Shown: in pieces, positions 15,202-26,303 of the stretch
How positions within the stretch are numbered: position 1 is the stretch's first letter
Layout: each line of letters begins with the position of its first letter
Assembly: GCA_023515745.1 (NCBI GenBank)
Contig: JALECJ010000258.1
Location: 2,765,164-2,829,163 of the forward strand
DNA from: Amoeboaphelidium protococcarum
Taxonomy: Eukaryota > Aphelidiomycota > Aphelidea
Reading direction: 5' to 3'
Length of the DNA stretch: 64,000 nt
Notes under the pieces: generated by a model
The model's database searches: none
What the model was told of the DNA's origin: nothing
What the model saw: the letters and a program-made list of their open reading frames with translations, nothing else
Translations under genes and position numbers: made by a program

Positions 15202-15957
15202 ATGCTGATGCTGAGCAGTTTGATAATCAATATATTTTTGGTTTGTGTTGTGGTTGGCGCTCCCACTTAGAGGAGTGAAGACTTGTCACTATCTCAATCC
15301 CAAGGCCATCCGCGCCTTTTTATATACTTACCTGGGTTACCTGTGATTAAGCGATATCCTCAAGATGGTAATCGTGATTATGGTGGCCGTATGGGTGATT
15401 ATGGAGGCGGTATGGGTGATTATGGCGGCGTTATTGACTTAGATGAAGCTGAAGATGGCTTCGATATTGACTTTAAAGAAGCTGAAGATGTCAGTGATGG
15501 AATCCCACCTCAGGTAAGGGGTGAAGTTTAGTCTGAAGCGAGTAAATAATATGAATATGATGATCCGGAGATCAAAAATGAACTAAACTCGCTGGCTTAT
15601 AAATACAGTGATCGTAGTGACATGAAATAAGCTTGGGAAGAGTTATGCGATTTTCAGGCCAAGATGATGCCACGTAAGGATTGGTGGATCTCACGCTTGA
15701 AATTTTTGAATTCGATTGACGATGTCAACTTTGCAGTCGACCTAATCAAAAGTCTTTCATAGAACTAGATTAGGTGTCTTCAACTATATATGCCTCAAGC
15801 TGCTCCACTCAAAAACTAAATAGTTGACGCAATTGTCTGTGGATAAGCTTGTGTGCCAAGAGTCTCCGATACCGGGAAATATGATAGGGGGTATCTCCCA
15901 AGACTTGGAAACTAAATCAGTAGTCTTTTTAGAAGACGATCTAAAGCACGCCCGTGA
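15202..15957 (+). CDS. Secreted protein with DYGG repeats, function unknown
   Basis: A 251-residue frame. Residues 1-20 (ML.LSSLIINIFLVCVVVGA) are a signal peptide with a small-residue cleavage site. Next is a short repeat of about eight residues with core GDYGG(R/G/V) (three copies, about residues 55-77), followed by a very acidic stretch with two EAED motifs. The C-terminal 130 residues are mostly helical and contain CGQACVPR; there are only a few Cys. No enzyme motif is visible. TAA and TAG occur in the body, so it is a genuine gene of this genome. Its build (signal peptide, low-complexity repeat, no homologue I recognise) resembles secreted effectors of parasitic fungi, but that is only inference. 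Confidence 0.6.
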
Positions 15958-16250
15958 GCGAGTTTCACACTAACACTGGGATGGAAATTGGTATAACAGT
16001 TCAGACTTTTACTCCAAGTACGATTGAAGATTAGCGCTCAATATTGGGCAGTTATGTTGAAAGAATAGAGAATAAACATTTAAAATTAATCAACATTCGT
16101 CTTTATTTCACCCTTACTTGGAGACCCACTCACCCATCATAGTCACAACCTCGTCAATATCGGTGAAATCAGTTAGTTCATTGGTTGTTTTAGCAAGTTT
16201 CTTCACAGAATAATCACAAGCCCAACAAGCACATCACGCAGCATTTCCTC

Positions 16251-17870
16251 TCAATTAGTAATGTTGTTAGCATTAGTGTTATTAGAAGAAAGTAGATTCA
16301 AAGATGATCCAGATCTAGTCATATTACTACTAGCGGCCGCAGATGTCCTACTTGTCATACCTGTATCCCTTTGTGGCATCTGAGGTTACTACGCCATCCC
16401 TGATTAGCCAAAGCTAGGCTTATTAGCAAAATTTACTGCAGGTTTTGCTTAATATTACAAATTTTCAGTAGAGGTGGAGGCCAGCCTAGTATTGGATCCA
16501 CTGCCGTTGACAGACTTGGGGATAACCTCGACATAATTAGCAGGAAATAGACCCTTCTTACCATTCAAATCGCCAATCCACCAACCTTCATCCACCTCTT
16601 GGATGACAGTCACCACGTCCCCTTTATTCAGAGACAGTTCATTCTTGTTCTCCGCAGTAAAGCTGTAATTAGCTCTGACAATTTTACGATTCAAAGCATT
16701 AGTTTCAGGTAGTGTTGGAACTGGGCGCTGACTTACGTTCTCACCCTGCTGATACTCACTCACTTGACGACTGGGCATAGCAGTTGTACCGCCACTAGCA
16801 GTGCTATAAGTCATTGCTGATCCAAGTCTATTCTGACGCGGCACCTACAAAGCACCGCCGTCTGGTTGCAGCATTTAAACTCCATTAACAGGCACCTTGC
16901 GCGGAGTCTCATTGCTAAAAGAATCATACTGCTCACTCTGATGATCGCCAACCTTCACACCTTCCATATTCTGGTTCAAACTGGATTAGGAAGCTGAGAA
17001 GAAACTCTTTGGCCCATGCAGTCTGTTACCTGCCAGTTGTTTATTAGCCAACTTGCGCTTACACTCGCCCAGTAGATCGACCGCCTTCTGATGATACTCG
17101 TACTGAGCATCAAGAAACTGAATCAATCCGTCCAACTGATTCTATTCTTTATCATTTAGCGAAATCATCAGCGTCTCCAGTTCCTACAGAGTCTCTTCAT
17201 ACTTTAGCTAAGCTGCACGCATCTCCTCATCCAGGTTGGGATTCTCCTTCTTACTCTTTTGCAAGCGATTCACCTTTGCATCGTAATCTAATCTCCGGTT
17301 CTCTAGCTTACTCTTCAAATGTTTGTACGTCTTCACCTCTTGCATGTACTCCTCCAATCTGGCAACGAAACATTCTCGCCCAGTAGCTGCAAACTCCTGC
17401 TGAATCTTTCCAACCATATTCTCAGCTTCACCCACTTTGAGCAGAGCTTTACCATACTCTGACTCCTCAGGTAGATCTGAGCCATGATCGATCATCGCTC
17501 CACCAAGGTTCTCCACAGGCAACTATTTGGCACCCTTCTCCAGTGCAGTTTCCTTCTTCTTTTCCAGAGTTTTCATATAAGCATTAGATGCTTCAAGAAT
17601 AGCTTCAATGGCATCCTTCCTAGCCTCGGTTCTTGCCTCCAGTTCTTTAAACTCTTGACTTGTTTCATGCTTACTTGCACCGGCAAACTACAATATCAAC
17701 GATTATATCCAGAAAAGTCTTGTTGTAATAATGGCAAATGAGATTTGTGATATGATACCTTTTCTCCGACTAACTACAATATCAAACATTTCAATTAGAC
17801 ATTAATTAGATACATATAACAAAAATCTTACTTGATTCAACTTTCCAAAATTCTTGGCAATAGATTTCAT
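16251..17870 (-). CDS. Endophilin-like N-BAR and SH3 protein
   Basis: Three exons (17832-17870, a 15-nt microexon 17759-17773, and 16251-17687) encode 496 residues. The N-terminal helix KSIAKNFGKLNQ-LVGEK-FAGASKHETSQEFKELE follows the endophilin pattern (KxFxK...EKVGGAEGT...DFKxLE). The BAR domain continues to about residue 240 with the DLPEESEYGKALLKVGEAENMV and RLDYDAKVNRLQKSKK blocks. An SH3 domain follows (about 340-395) with ANYSF, ALYDY-like spacing, WWIGDL and GLFPANYVEVI. The tail is Ser/Asn/Gln-rich. The protein should bind curved membranes and proline-rich partners during endocytosis, the role of Rvs167 or endophilin. After the TGA at 16251 another coding-like stretch (to about 16130) follows in shifted frame, so the true C-terminus may be longer. 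Confidence 0.87.
17688..17758 (-). other. Intron 2 of the N-BAR/SH3 gene
   Basis: 71 nt, donor GTATCA, acceptor GATATTGTAG, phase 0. Its last ten bases are identical to those of intron 1, suggesting intron duplication or strong acceptor constraint. Confidence 0.75.
17774..17831 (-). other. Intron 1 of the N-BAR/SH3 gene
   Basis: 58 nt, donor GTAAGA, acceptor GATATTGTAG, phase 0. It joins MKSIAKNFGKLNQ to the 5-residue microexon. Confidence 0.75.
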
Positions 17871-18088
17871 GCTTAATGAATGGGCTTATACAGTAAAAGT
17901 TCAGCAGTAGTTTTACTTCAAACAATATGATGATCTTACCTACACGAAAACAGAAACAATGGGCAACTCTGCTCGGTTTCTCATTGCAAGTCGTTAACGC
18001 TGAGCGAGCATACAAACTAGACATATCCACATTTGACCAAAAAAAAATATGTAAATAAATATACTAATAATCTTTAATGCAAATATAA

Positions 18089-18565
18089 TCACTGAGATTA
18101 ACGCGAGCTTGAGGATTAAGATGATCTTGAGGATCCTTGCTATGTTTAAGTTTGATGTCGTTCAGCAGCATCGCCTTCTAAATTTCGTTAATCATCATCG
18201 TCGTCCCTGCGTTCTTCTTATTGTGAAGCATCTTAATCCTAGTATCCTGACTAATAGGCATCCTCTTCTTCAGAGTCCGAATCTGAATAGTCATCCGCGT
18301 CATCGTCACTGGGAACAAAATCCTCATCTTCCGACTCGACATAATCGGGATCATCAAGATCACCGGGAAGCTCGTCCACTTGTGATGCTTCTGGATCTAG
18401 AATCATCCTGCCTTTGCCTTTTCCTTTTCTATCTATGGAGGATTCGTGTTTTTTGCAGTTGTCATGCTAAGCGTCCGCATCGTCTGTTTAGTTGTAAGAT
18501 TCTTTTCCATCCGAGGCCTCATTATCAGCATCCAGCTCTTGGAATTTTCGCTTATTTGATTCCAT
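18089..18565 (-). CDS. Acidic, disordered nuclear-type protein
   Basis: A 158-residue frame from ATG 18565. It is highly charged: a basic patch (NKRKFQEL, DRKGKGKGR) near the start, then long Asp/Glu/Ser runs (DYVESEDEDFVPSDDD, SDSDSEEED) and a Gln/Ser/Arg tail rich in TAA/TAG. The EDEDFVPSDDD type motif occurs in histone chaperones and in the N-terminus of Swc5/Bcnt-like chromatin proteins, but no diagnostic domain of either is present. The frame is open upstream to another ATG at 18697; I prefer 18565 because the upstream part looks like leader sequence. Function not assigned. Confidence 0.6.
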
Positions 18566-18773
18566 AATACGTAGCAATCGCAATACGACAGGAAATTTCA
18601 GTACGATTCCGCTCCAATCACACTCCTCTCGCCCTCTCCTTTTCGAGAAAATCACACGGCCCGTCACACCGCCTACGAAATGCACCCACAGCCACATTAA
18701 AATTAATTGCCATCATCCTCCTATCACCACTAATATATAATATGTAATTATTATTACATTTGTCCACTTTGTC

Positions 18774-18806
<33 letters not shown>

Positions 18807-19108
18807 CACCTGATACGAAATTCTCTGATTCGGGTCCTAATGGAACTGGGCTGCTGCTGTGCAACTACAGCTGCTTCAATCAGCGCAGGGAATCTCGTGT
18901 GAGTTAACTAACTAAGTAGAAATGGAATGAAAAGCTACGAAAAATTGTTGGAATGAAATTAATGATATTACCACCGCCAATGTTGCCAACTGGCATATAC
19001 AGCCACCTTCTTTTCTACCAGCATCATCAACTTAACGTCGTATTACAGACGCGACCAATCTACTACCAGTCAAAAAATCTAATCCGCCCAGCTGATCAAA
19101 ATGGTCAA
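18566..19108. other. Intergenic region with microsatellite
   Basis: 543 bp between two minus-strand genes. Apart from the TA repeat it shows no gene; it should contain the 3' end of the recombinase transcript and the promoter of the acidic protein. Confidence 0.4.
18781..18806. repeat. (TA)13 microsatellite
   Basis: Thirteen uninterrupted TA units, in the gap downstream of the recombinase gene. Likely length-variable. Confidence 0.95.
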
Positions 19109-22100
19109 TCATTTGCTGGCAGCTCTGATGTTCGCATTAGCCATCTTGGTCTTAGCTGTTTCATCTTCTCTTAGACGCTTTATCTTAGCACGCTCCTCAG
19201 CGGCCTCATCATTCCAAACTTGCTTCTCTTACGCGGTCAATTATTTCCATTGCTGTGGCCCACCTTTGCCAACTTTCGTACAAAATAGAAGATAGCCGGT
19301 CACTGAAGGAACTTTGAGCTGGCCATCTTTATTCCTCTTTAACTGATGCCGTAATGGCGCGTCGGCTGGCTAATCTAATTACACAGGCTCGTCTGCATCT
19401 TTCAGCACATCAATGGCAACACTACTTTTGCCTTGATTGCCTGAGCGCGAGCTGAACTCGTCCATAATACTCAGAGCTTTATCTTTCATTGGGGCAAGGA
19501 TAGAATGAGACCACAGCTCATTGTCAGGATCTTTTAAGCTCTTAAGCCAGGCCCACATTGGCTGATTACCTCTCAACACATTCAGATTCTCGAGCACAGT
19601 GGCGACAGGCTATCTAGTAAGCTGCAAACTCTCAAAGATAGCATAAGCAGGCTACCTGTTTGCATAACTCTTTCTAAGTGAGTCATTACCACGTCTGTAC
19701 GCCCCACCATCATTCTCGAGTTTCTAAACACCAGCACAATGCGATAAAATACCAGTGCCAAAATACTCGTCATACAACACATTAAAAGTTTGAGGATTAG
19801 GCACAAAGCTAAATGCATTGATAGCTGAGCCACTACTGGCGGACACTTTGCAAGCTTTCTTCAACTCGTGTTCGCGATACGCTGCACCAAAGCCCTGCGC
19901 GTCAATAAGGTATTTTAGCATAGAGTGAGTCTATTAAACAAGAGGAACCAAACTCGATATAGAATCCTCAGCCTTTTTGACACGTTGCGCTAGCAATGCA
20001 TTCTGCTTTTGAACTTGTTAGTATTAAGAGATGATGGCGGGTGAGATGTCGACATCCTGTTCATAAACCTGAGGGACTTCTGCAAATTGTTCTAATACTA
20101 ACTCTCGCCATTCTTTGAATGAATCCAGACAATATGGCTGCAACTACCAAATGTGAGACGCCGGGTATTCAGCCATTAGAAAGACCGCATCCTAGCACAT
20201 AATTTCTGCCAATTTGTCTAACAAATCTAAGAAATGCTTAGCAGCCATATCAGTTTCGTCTTGCACTAGATCAAGCACAACACGCCTTGCTCGAATAGAA
20301 TCTGGAAATACTAATTTCTTAAACTGATCTGGCACTCTTATCAATGCCCGAGGTACATAATATGATCCCTTCTCTTACGCTCCACTCAAAAGACGCATTG
20401 GCTTTAAAGATAAATTAGTCAGATAGCTGGTTTCCAAATCGTCACCACGCCATCTACCATGATTTTATATCTCAGCGCGATCAACGTCAAATTCTTCTAA
20501 TAGCTACGCACCAGCCATTCTATTTGCATGTGTCACTTTAGATATTTTAATGCCCAAATCTTTAAAACATTTTGAGAAGGCTTGATGCTGAGTTTGGTAA
20601 GTCATTGGCGACTTAGCATCATCAGTAGACTTTAGCAGAACCAGATCATACCACAAACGTTTGGAAGAAAAGTCGGGGAATGTTCCAGGAGCGTCTTTAT
20701 ACCAGCGATGCTGCAAGTAAAACCCGGTGGCTGCCAGTGGACATAGTTTAACATCCAATGCCCTAAAACAACCGGCGTATTACCGCCTGCCAGCCTTATT
20801 CGTCTTTCCTTGATTCATCGTAATAACTAAGGCCACTGCAGGAGTGGGACCTAATGCGGATTAGGCTGGATAAACGCGGCATGCCATATCAGACAGAAGA
20901 ATTCGACGTTTCTCATCACCACGCTGCAGCATAGCATCCCCCAACAGAAAGTCCATCCTGTTCCTCAACGATGCACTACTATTTTTGAGGAAAAAATAGA
21001 TACTAACTTTTAATCTATCTTCTTCAGTATACGTATCGTTAAAGTGCTGCGTTCCCTTATCCTTATATTCCTTCCGCTTTCTATCAATCTCTGAGCGTAG
21101 CGAGATTGTCAGAAGCTTCTTGACACCGCCTTCACGAGGGTGTCTCGGCGCACGCTCCTACGGAAATAAACTTGCCTAGTAACTCCAAAGGTCAACTAAA
21201 GCGCGAGTATGTAGGATCATAATATTATGAGATGTACTGGAGCCCTTAGCTCGTGCATTGATTTACCTTCTAACAGCAATGTTTGATACGACATGTCTCA
21301 AGTATGCAACCAATTTCACTTCATATACAAAGTCAGTAAGTTTAAGCCTGCTACAAAACTTTCTCCACTCCATCACCGGCCCAACATAGTTCTTCTACGT
21401 ATTAACAGGGCGCGATTAGCGAAAGTCCCGTTCTATGGATGACAAGATTGATTTAGCTGCGCGCGGCCCACCGCGATTTAGATATGTACTAAACAAGCCA
21501 TCCTATGGCAATTAATGGGAATCTGTGACTACATCACTCTCACTTTCTAGATCTTAATGAATATCCCGTTGTGCGTCTTGCTAATAATCATCGTCAGTGC
21601 CATCCTCTTCATTAGATTCACTTTAGACTCGAATGTTCTCCGCAAACAGAACTATCGTGTCATTCTCCAATAAGTCAAACTTAGACTCTTTATATTTGGC
21701 CAATACTGACAACAAACTATCTGCAAGCTCATCAGACTGAGACTTAAGATACTGATATAGAGTCTCAACATAGCAAGTCGCCGGGCCTCCATCTCTGACT
21801 CTAAACTCATGAATAGCTCTCAAACATTATCTCTCTATCTCGGACAACCCCTCTTCATCCTGATTAGGAGACTACTCATTCTACGCGTTAAGCTAGTCTT
21901 CGAGCAGCATATCTAAGCTAACATCCTACGGCTCTTCATCTTAAACATCATCGCGTCTTAATTGAAGGAGCAATTCGGCATCATCGCGATCCAAGTTACT
22001 ATCAGCACCGGATCCACCAACACGTTCATTATTCACAAAAGGACCAAGGATGCTCTATACATTATGTGCTTCAAAAAGATTTTATTCCTACTATAAGATT

Positions 22101-22315
22101 CGCAATGCTAATTCTTTATCCCATTTCCCACTACCATCCATGCAATTAACAATAGTGGGTGTCGAGTAGTACTCCTTCACACTCGTACGCCTTTGACGGC
22201 CACGCCCACGTGCATCATCAGTCTCAGAAGAATTAGACAGTATACTATCGTCAATAGATGTCAAAGATAAATCCAATTAAACGTCTGAAGATATTATATC
22301 ACCAGGTTCACTCAT
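19109..22315 (-). CDS. Crypton/Ndc10-type tyrosine recombinase with C-terminal HMG-like domain
   Basis: An intact 1068-residue frame (ATG 22315 to TGA 19109). An acidic N-terminal region (about 1-240) is followed by a SAM-like core-binding region (EWRKFCSRLKLTDFV..VAYLRHVV) and the catalytic part seen in Cryptons and the NDC10_II family: RGDEKRRILLSDM, QGKTNKAGRRQYAGCFR with CPLAATGFYLQHRW, then THANRMAGAQ, HGRWRGDD and SYLTNLSLKPMRLLSGA. These supply the expected Arg, His-x-x-Arg, Trp and candidate nucleophile Tyr. A GCR1_C-like helix (NQPMWAWLKSL) and an HMG-box-like tail (VPSVTGYLLFC..WKQLTAQEKQVWNDEA) end the protein. Cryptons move through a circular DNA form and have no inverted repeats; none are seen here. 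It could be a live element or a domesticated DNA-binding protein. Confidence 0.85.
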
Positions 22316-23268
22316 GGTAGACTTGACTATGATTCCACAACTGTTTTACAATTTTTCAGATATCGGTAGATTGAAAAGAAGCAGATGCGCTTAAAAGAGT
22401 TGCTATAGCTCAGTAGCTCAGTAGAGTAGTTTATTATTAGATACTAAAGTATCGTAGTGGCGTGCTTAGGTAGTACCGTTAAATCTAATGCCTCGATGAC
22501 TAATGATACGTGATATTAATGCACTCAATGCCCGATAAAACTATAACAATAGTTGAATGACATTACGATTCGATGACTGAAAATACAGTATACTGAGGTT
22601 CACCGACTAGGATACGACTCTCAATGAAACAATTATGATATTATGAAAAGGTCAAAAATCTATTACAGCGATATAACATATTTTATATTTAAACACTTGA
22701 CTTGAGAGGAGTAAAAATTCAGAGTATCCAGTAATCAGGCTCTATCTGTTTCATCGCGGCACATGAAGCCTGAGCACTTCAGACTATCGCTTGTATTCAG
22801 TCACATTTACTTCAATGTATAAAACAAAAAACTATTCTTACACATTATATTATGCCGAGTACAGGCTGAGGCATCATATTTGAAGTTCAGCGGTGAAGAC
22901 TATCAAACACGAAGAAAAAAATTTCGAAAAAATCTGCTTTCCTCAAAACCAGTGTTGCTTGAAACAAATCCAGCCCCTCCGCACCGGAAAAGGTATTGGT
23001 TTGTTTTTAGTTCTCTCTCGGAAAAATGAAAAGACTCTCAAATCTTGTGCCTCAAAATGATCCCCCTTGATTCGCAGCACTGGAAAGTCGGAGTAATTGT
23101 GTATCAATATTGAATTTATGTCGGTTCTAATAAGATAAACTGTAAGGATTCGACAATTGACGCGTCGTACTTGCCATTATCTGCATGCCAAGCCAAGTGT
23201 ATGCAAAAAAAACTTCTGAGCGACAACTCGTTATAGTATTAATTTTACTAGTGAGTGTCAATTTTTAA
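22316..23268. other. Long intergenic region upstream of the recombinase
   Basis: 953 bp with no gene I can support. It contains a tandem octamer agctcagt at 22407-22414 and 22415-22422, which mimics a tRNA A-box but has no T-loop partner, and long AT-rich stretches. An ACGCGT hexamer lies near 23160. Confidence 0.4.
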
Positions 23269-24345
23269 TCATTAAGATTTTAACTTTTAATGTATCAACC
23301 ACGATAAGGCATTCCATACTTTTGGACTTTTAACAAGCATGAAATGGCTCTTCGCCTATTTGCAGTCCTCTGCTGTTATGTGTGGTGACTTTCCGATGAC
23401 CACAATAAGGGAAACAGACTATTTCTGCACAGCCTACCGAAAGTACATTAAAATCTCTCCTTTAGACAAAAACTCCTGCTATAAAGCTGCTCTAAATATT
23501 GCCACAGCAGACCGAGTTTCAACTTGAGGCCGGTCCATGTAAACAGCCATTACACGTTTGAAAGTCTTGATATTCTATTCAACCATGGGATGTTCTAGCA
23601 ATAGCGGCAATAATTCAACGTGTTTAGGGTCTACCAACTGCCACACAATTTTTAAAAATCTCTCAGTTGGCGGATAGTTCTCAAATAAAGACCTTAGTAC
23701 CGGCAAATCCTCCAACACAGCGAGAATCTGCATAATTTGACTTAACAAAATGTCGATGGGATATGATGCCTCGTAGAATAGACGGATCTTGTCCAAATCA
23801 TTTGAAATAGAAGCCTGCACAACTTGCAGTTTGAGATGTACCAATAAGGACGTTAAATCTTACGAATGAAGGTCTTCAGCCAGCATCAACTCTGTTATGA
23901 CTTGTGGTTAGGCAGATTCAACAGCCTGATCAAAGCATTGTCGTCTAAAGTAAGCAAACTGACTGGCAGATGACTGTTCTGCACCCTAAAATTTTTAGAC
24001 AACGATTGCTATTATTTCTCTCTGTCCTTACTTGCACGCTTTAAGTAACGAAGGAGTCAACTTCATCACCAGCTGAGGATCACCAGGCACCCAAGCTTCT
24101 TGAAACAATGCAACATCATTCTAAGAGATCGCAGCTTTTAAAGCGCGAATATTCTCACTTTAAATTAGAGAAGATGTCAGTCGATCTACAGGCTGTTTGT
24201 AATTTATTTTCTAACGCCATCCGTCTATCTAAATAATGGATACTCTCTCAGGCAACAAAGTATTGGTAGCATCAACACCCGATTTCCATGCAGTAATCAA
24301 TATGAATACCAGCATCAAGATCAAAATATCTCTTTGATAAAACAT
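23269..24345 (-). CDS. Secreted alpha-helical repeat protein, paralogue A
   Basis: A 358-residue intronless frame. It opens with a signal peptide (FYQRDILILMLVFILITAWKSGVDA). The rest is predicted helical, with a spaced pattern shared with the upstream neighbour at 24606: NDVALFQEAW, a Cys-containing RRQCFDQAV, ITELMLAED, IRLFYEASYP, YPPTERFLKIVWQL and YFRQAVQ..SLIVVIGKSPHIT. The repeat spacing recalls ankyrin-like or HEAT-like solenoids, but no standard repeat consensus fits. With its signal peptide and tandem paralogue it looks like a member of a secreted, lineage-specific family. Gln is often TAA or TAG. Function unknown. Confidence 0.72.
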
Positions 24346-24605
24346 GAAGCCTATCTATATTATCATATGTATTGCATTATAAGAAAAAACAAACTTTTTA
24401 TGGTGATTTTGTTGAGATAATTCACACGAGATGCAAGGAGATTGCAACCTCGAGGCAGCATCCAATCATGAAACTGTGAACCAAACGCGCTATGTCAACT
24501 CGAAACTGACAAGAGCAAATGTGATAGGATTTAGGCCGTTTATAAAGATATATCTTGTGTATATTCTAAATTTTCAAACATAATTATATAATAGAGGAGT
24601 TTTAA

Positions 24606-25805
24606 TCATTGCGAACGACTGAACAAATTTTTCATTCTCTGGCGCAGTTTTAAATCCCTCCACCATTGCCATAATGATCTTCTTGGCTTCGTCTTCAAAA
24701 GCTTCATGAGAATCTTACGAGGTGAATCCTTAGATTTGGGTAAAGCTTATATTATTTGACGGATATCCTATCGCGTAACGGCTGGCGACTATCCAATAAT
24801 GAATATGAGACTCTCATTACCGCCCAACACCGCCAACTAAAAGTACTACAGAATGTCAGAAGTAGACAAAATGTTCCTACTAATGATTAATTTGAACATT
24901 TGGGCCACCTTGCCAGCGTCTGCCAGAGGACGAAACAATTCTTCATTCAAAATCTCGTTAATAACATTTATATGTTCATCAGAGACTGGAAAATTTAATA
25001 GCAGAGACAGGAGACTTAACGATAGCTCCTGTTTCAGCTTGTCCCATAACAGATCAAAAACGTATTGTTTAGGCGGGTATACATCCATCAAATCTAATAA
25101 AGTATTTGCATGGGTTGGAGACTTTACCACTTGACTAATGTAACTACTCAACATGTCGTCCCTGAAGTAGGCGGCCTCATACAAGAACTGAATAGGACGC
25201 GCATCATTCCCCCTCAAAGCCTTCTATGTCTAGATACTAAACACCAAACTCATGTCTTCAGAGTACTCCAGCAGTAAGCTCAATATTGATGACTATCCGG
25301 TTTATAAAGCCCGCTTGAAGCACTGATCCATATTGTGTCTACCCAGATAAATGTTTACGCCGCGATCACCTGTAGGCTTCTGTTCACTCAAAGCAAATTA
25401 TCCGATCTCGACGCGTCCCTATGAGCAAGCCTGCAGAAATACAGATGAAGTTTAACCCCAGGTATCATACTTGACACTGAACCATGCCTATTTAAACAGT
25501 GCAAGATCATTAGTTGTGACAGCGGCGGCCATTTAATCCACAGCATCATTCAGATTTCTTTAATCAGCAAATTGACTTTCATCACGCGTAACTTCACTTG
25601 CAAAATCAAACCCATTATATTTATCATCGCCGCCATAGCTCTTTAATTACAGACTATTCTCATGCGAAGTATCAATAATAGCAGGGTCGACCGGCAGATC
25701 CTCAGCTCCAGTATGAGATGCTGTGTCTGTGTATTGTCCATTAACGCGCCCCGATGTAACCAACATGGCACCATACGCGACACTCAATATCATAAGCTTC
25801 ATCAT
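24606..25805 (-). CDS. Secreted alpha-helical repeat protein, paralogue B
   Basis: A 399-residue frame from ATG 25805 (a second ATG follows directly at 25802). A signal peptide (MMKLMILSVAYGAMLVTSGRVNG) is followed by an acidic/polar spacer and a helical region parallel to the gene at 23269: NDLALFKQAW, RHNMDQCFKRAL, SILSLLLEYSED, IQFLYEAAYF, YPPKQYVFDLLWDKL and YFQLAVLGGNESLIFIIGQSPAVT. The two share order and spacing but only moderate identity, so the duplication is old or fast-evolving. The C-terminus is strongly basic (KTKPRRSLWQWWRDLKLRQR). The genes lie head to tail, 260 bp apart. No enzyme motif. Possible effector or surface protein; inference only. Confidence 0.72.
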
Positions 25806-26303
25806 ATATTTCCTACAACTTACTACTAATTTAAAATGACTTATTCGAAATTACAGATAGCAAGATGAGAAGCAGATCAACTACAGATTTTGAATGGTGA
25901 AAGTGAAAGACTATAGAATCACTCAGTCTCCTTGAAAAGTATTATAGCCCCTTTAGAAATTGCGCAATCAATACACTTTTTATTCAATTGGAATATACTC
26001 GTTATATATCTCAATGCAATGTAACAAGCTATAAAAACAATATCATTTAAAATCTATCGTACACTTCACATCTAAAGCACATACTTATACATGCGATAAT
26101 AGCTTGGTAAAGTAGGATTCTCCCTCCCAAACTTGGTGCGATCTATCTTCAAACTCTTTTCGTTTCATCGTCCACTTCAACCGCTTCTCTTTTCATTCAT
26201 TACTTTATTGCAAGTAAAAGTTTAATTACACTTTTTGAATTGTTTACACTAGTTTAGTATAGAAATTAAAATTATTCTCCATATACTGTAGTAATAAAGT
26301 TGA
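25806..26303. other. Divergent intergenic region
   Basis: 498 bp between secreted paralogue B (minus) and the M18 aminopeptidase (plus). A C/T-rich tract at about 26120-26190 precedes the aminopeptidase start. No gene seen. Confidence 0.4.

Noticed and set aside
14757-15289. Long plus-strand frame of about 177 codons after PIG-S
   Set aside because: With one stop in 64 codons this length is not rare; composition is non-coding and it overlaps the better-supported secreted-protein start.
17806-18030. Upstream exon for the N-BAR gene (MDMSSLYAR...)
   Set aside because: Would need a non-TGTAG acceptor (TTAAG), and endophilin homology starts at ATG 17870.
22400-22430. tRNA A-box-like agctcagtagctcagtag
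   Set aside because: No acceptor or T-stem partner and no GGTTCNANNCC within 80 nt; it is a tandem octamer.
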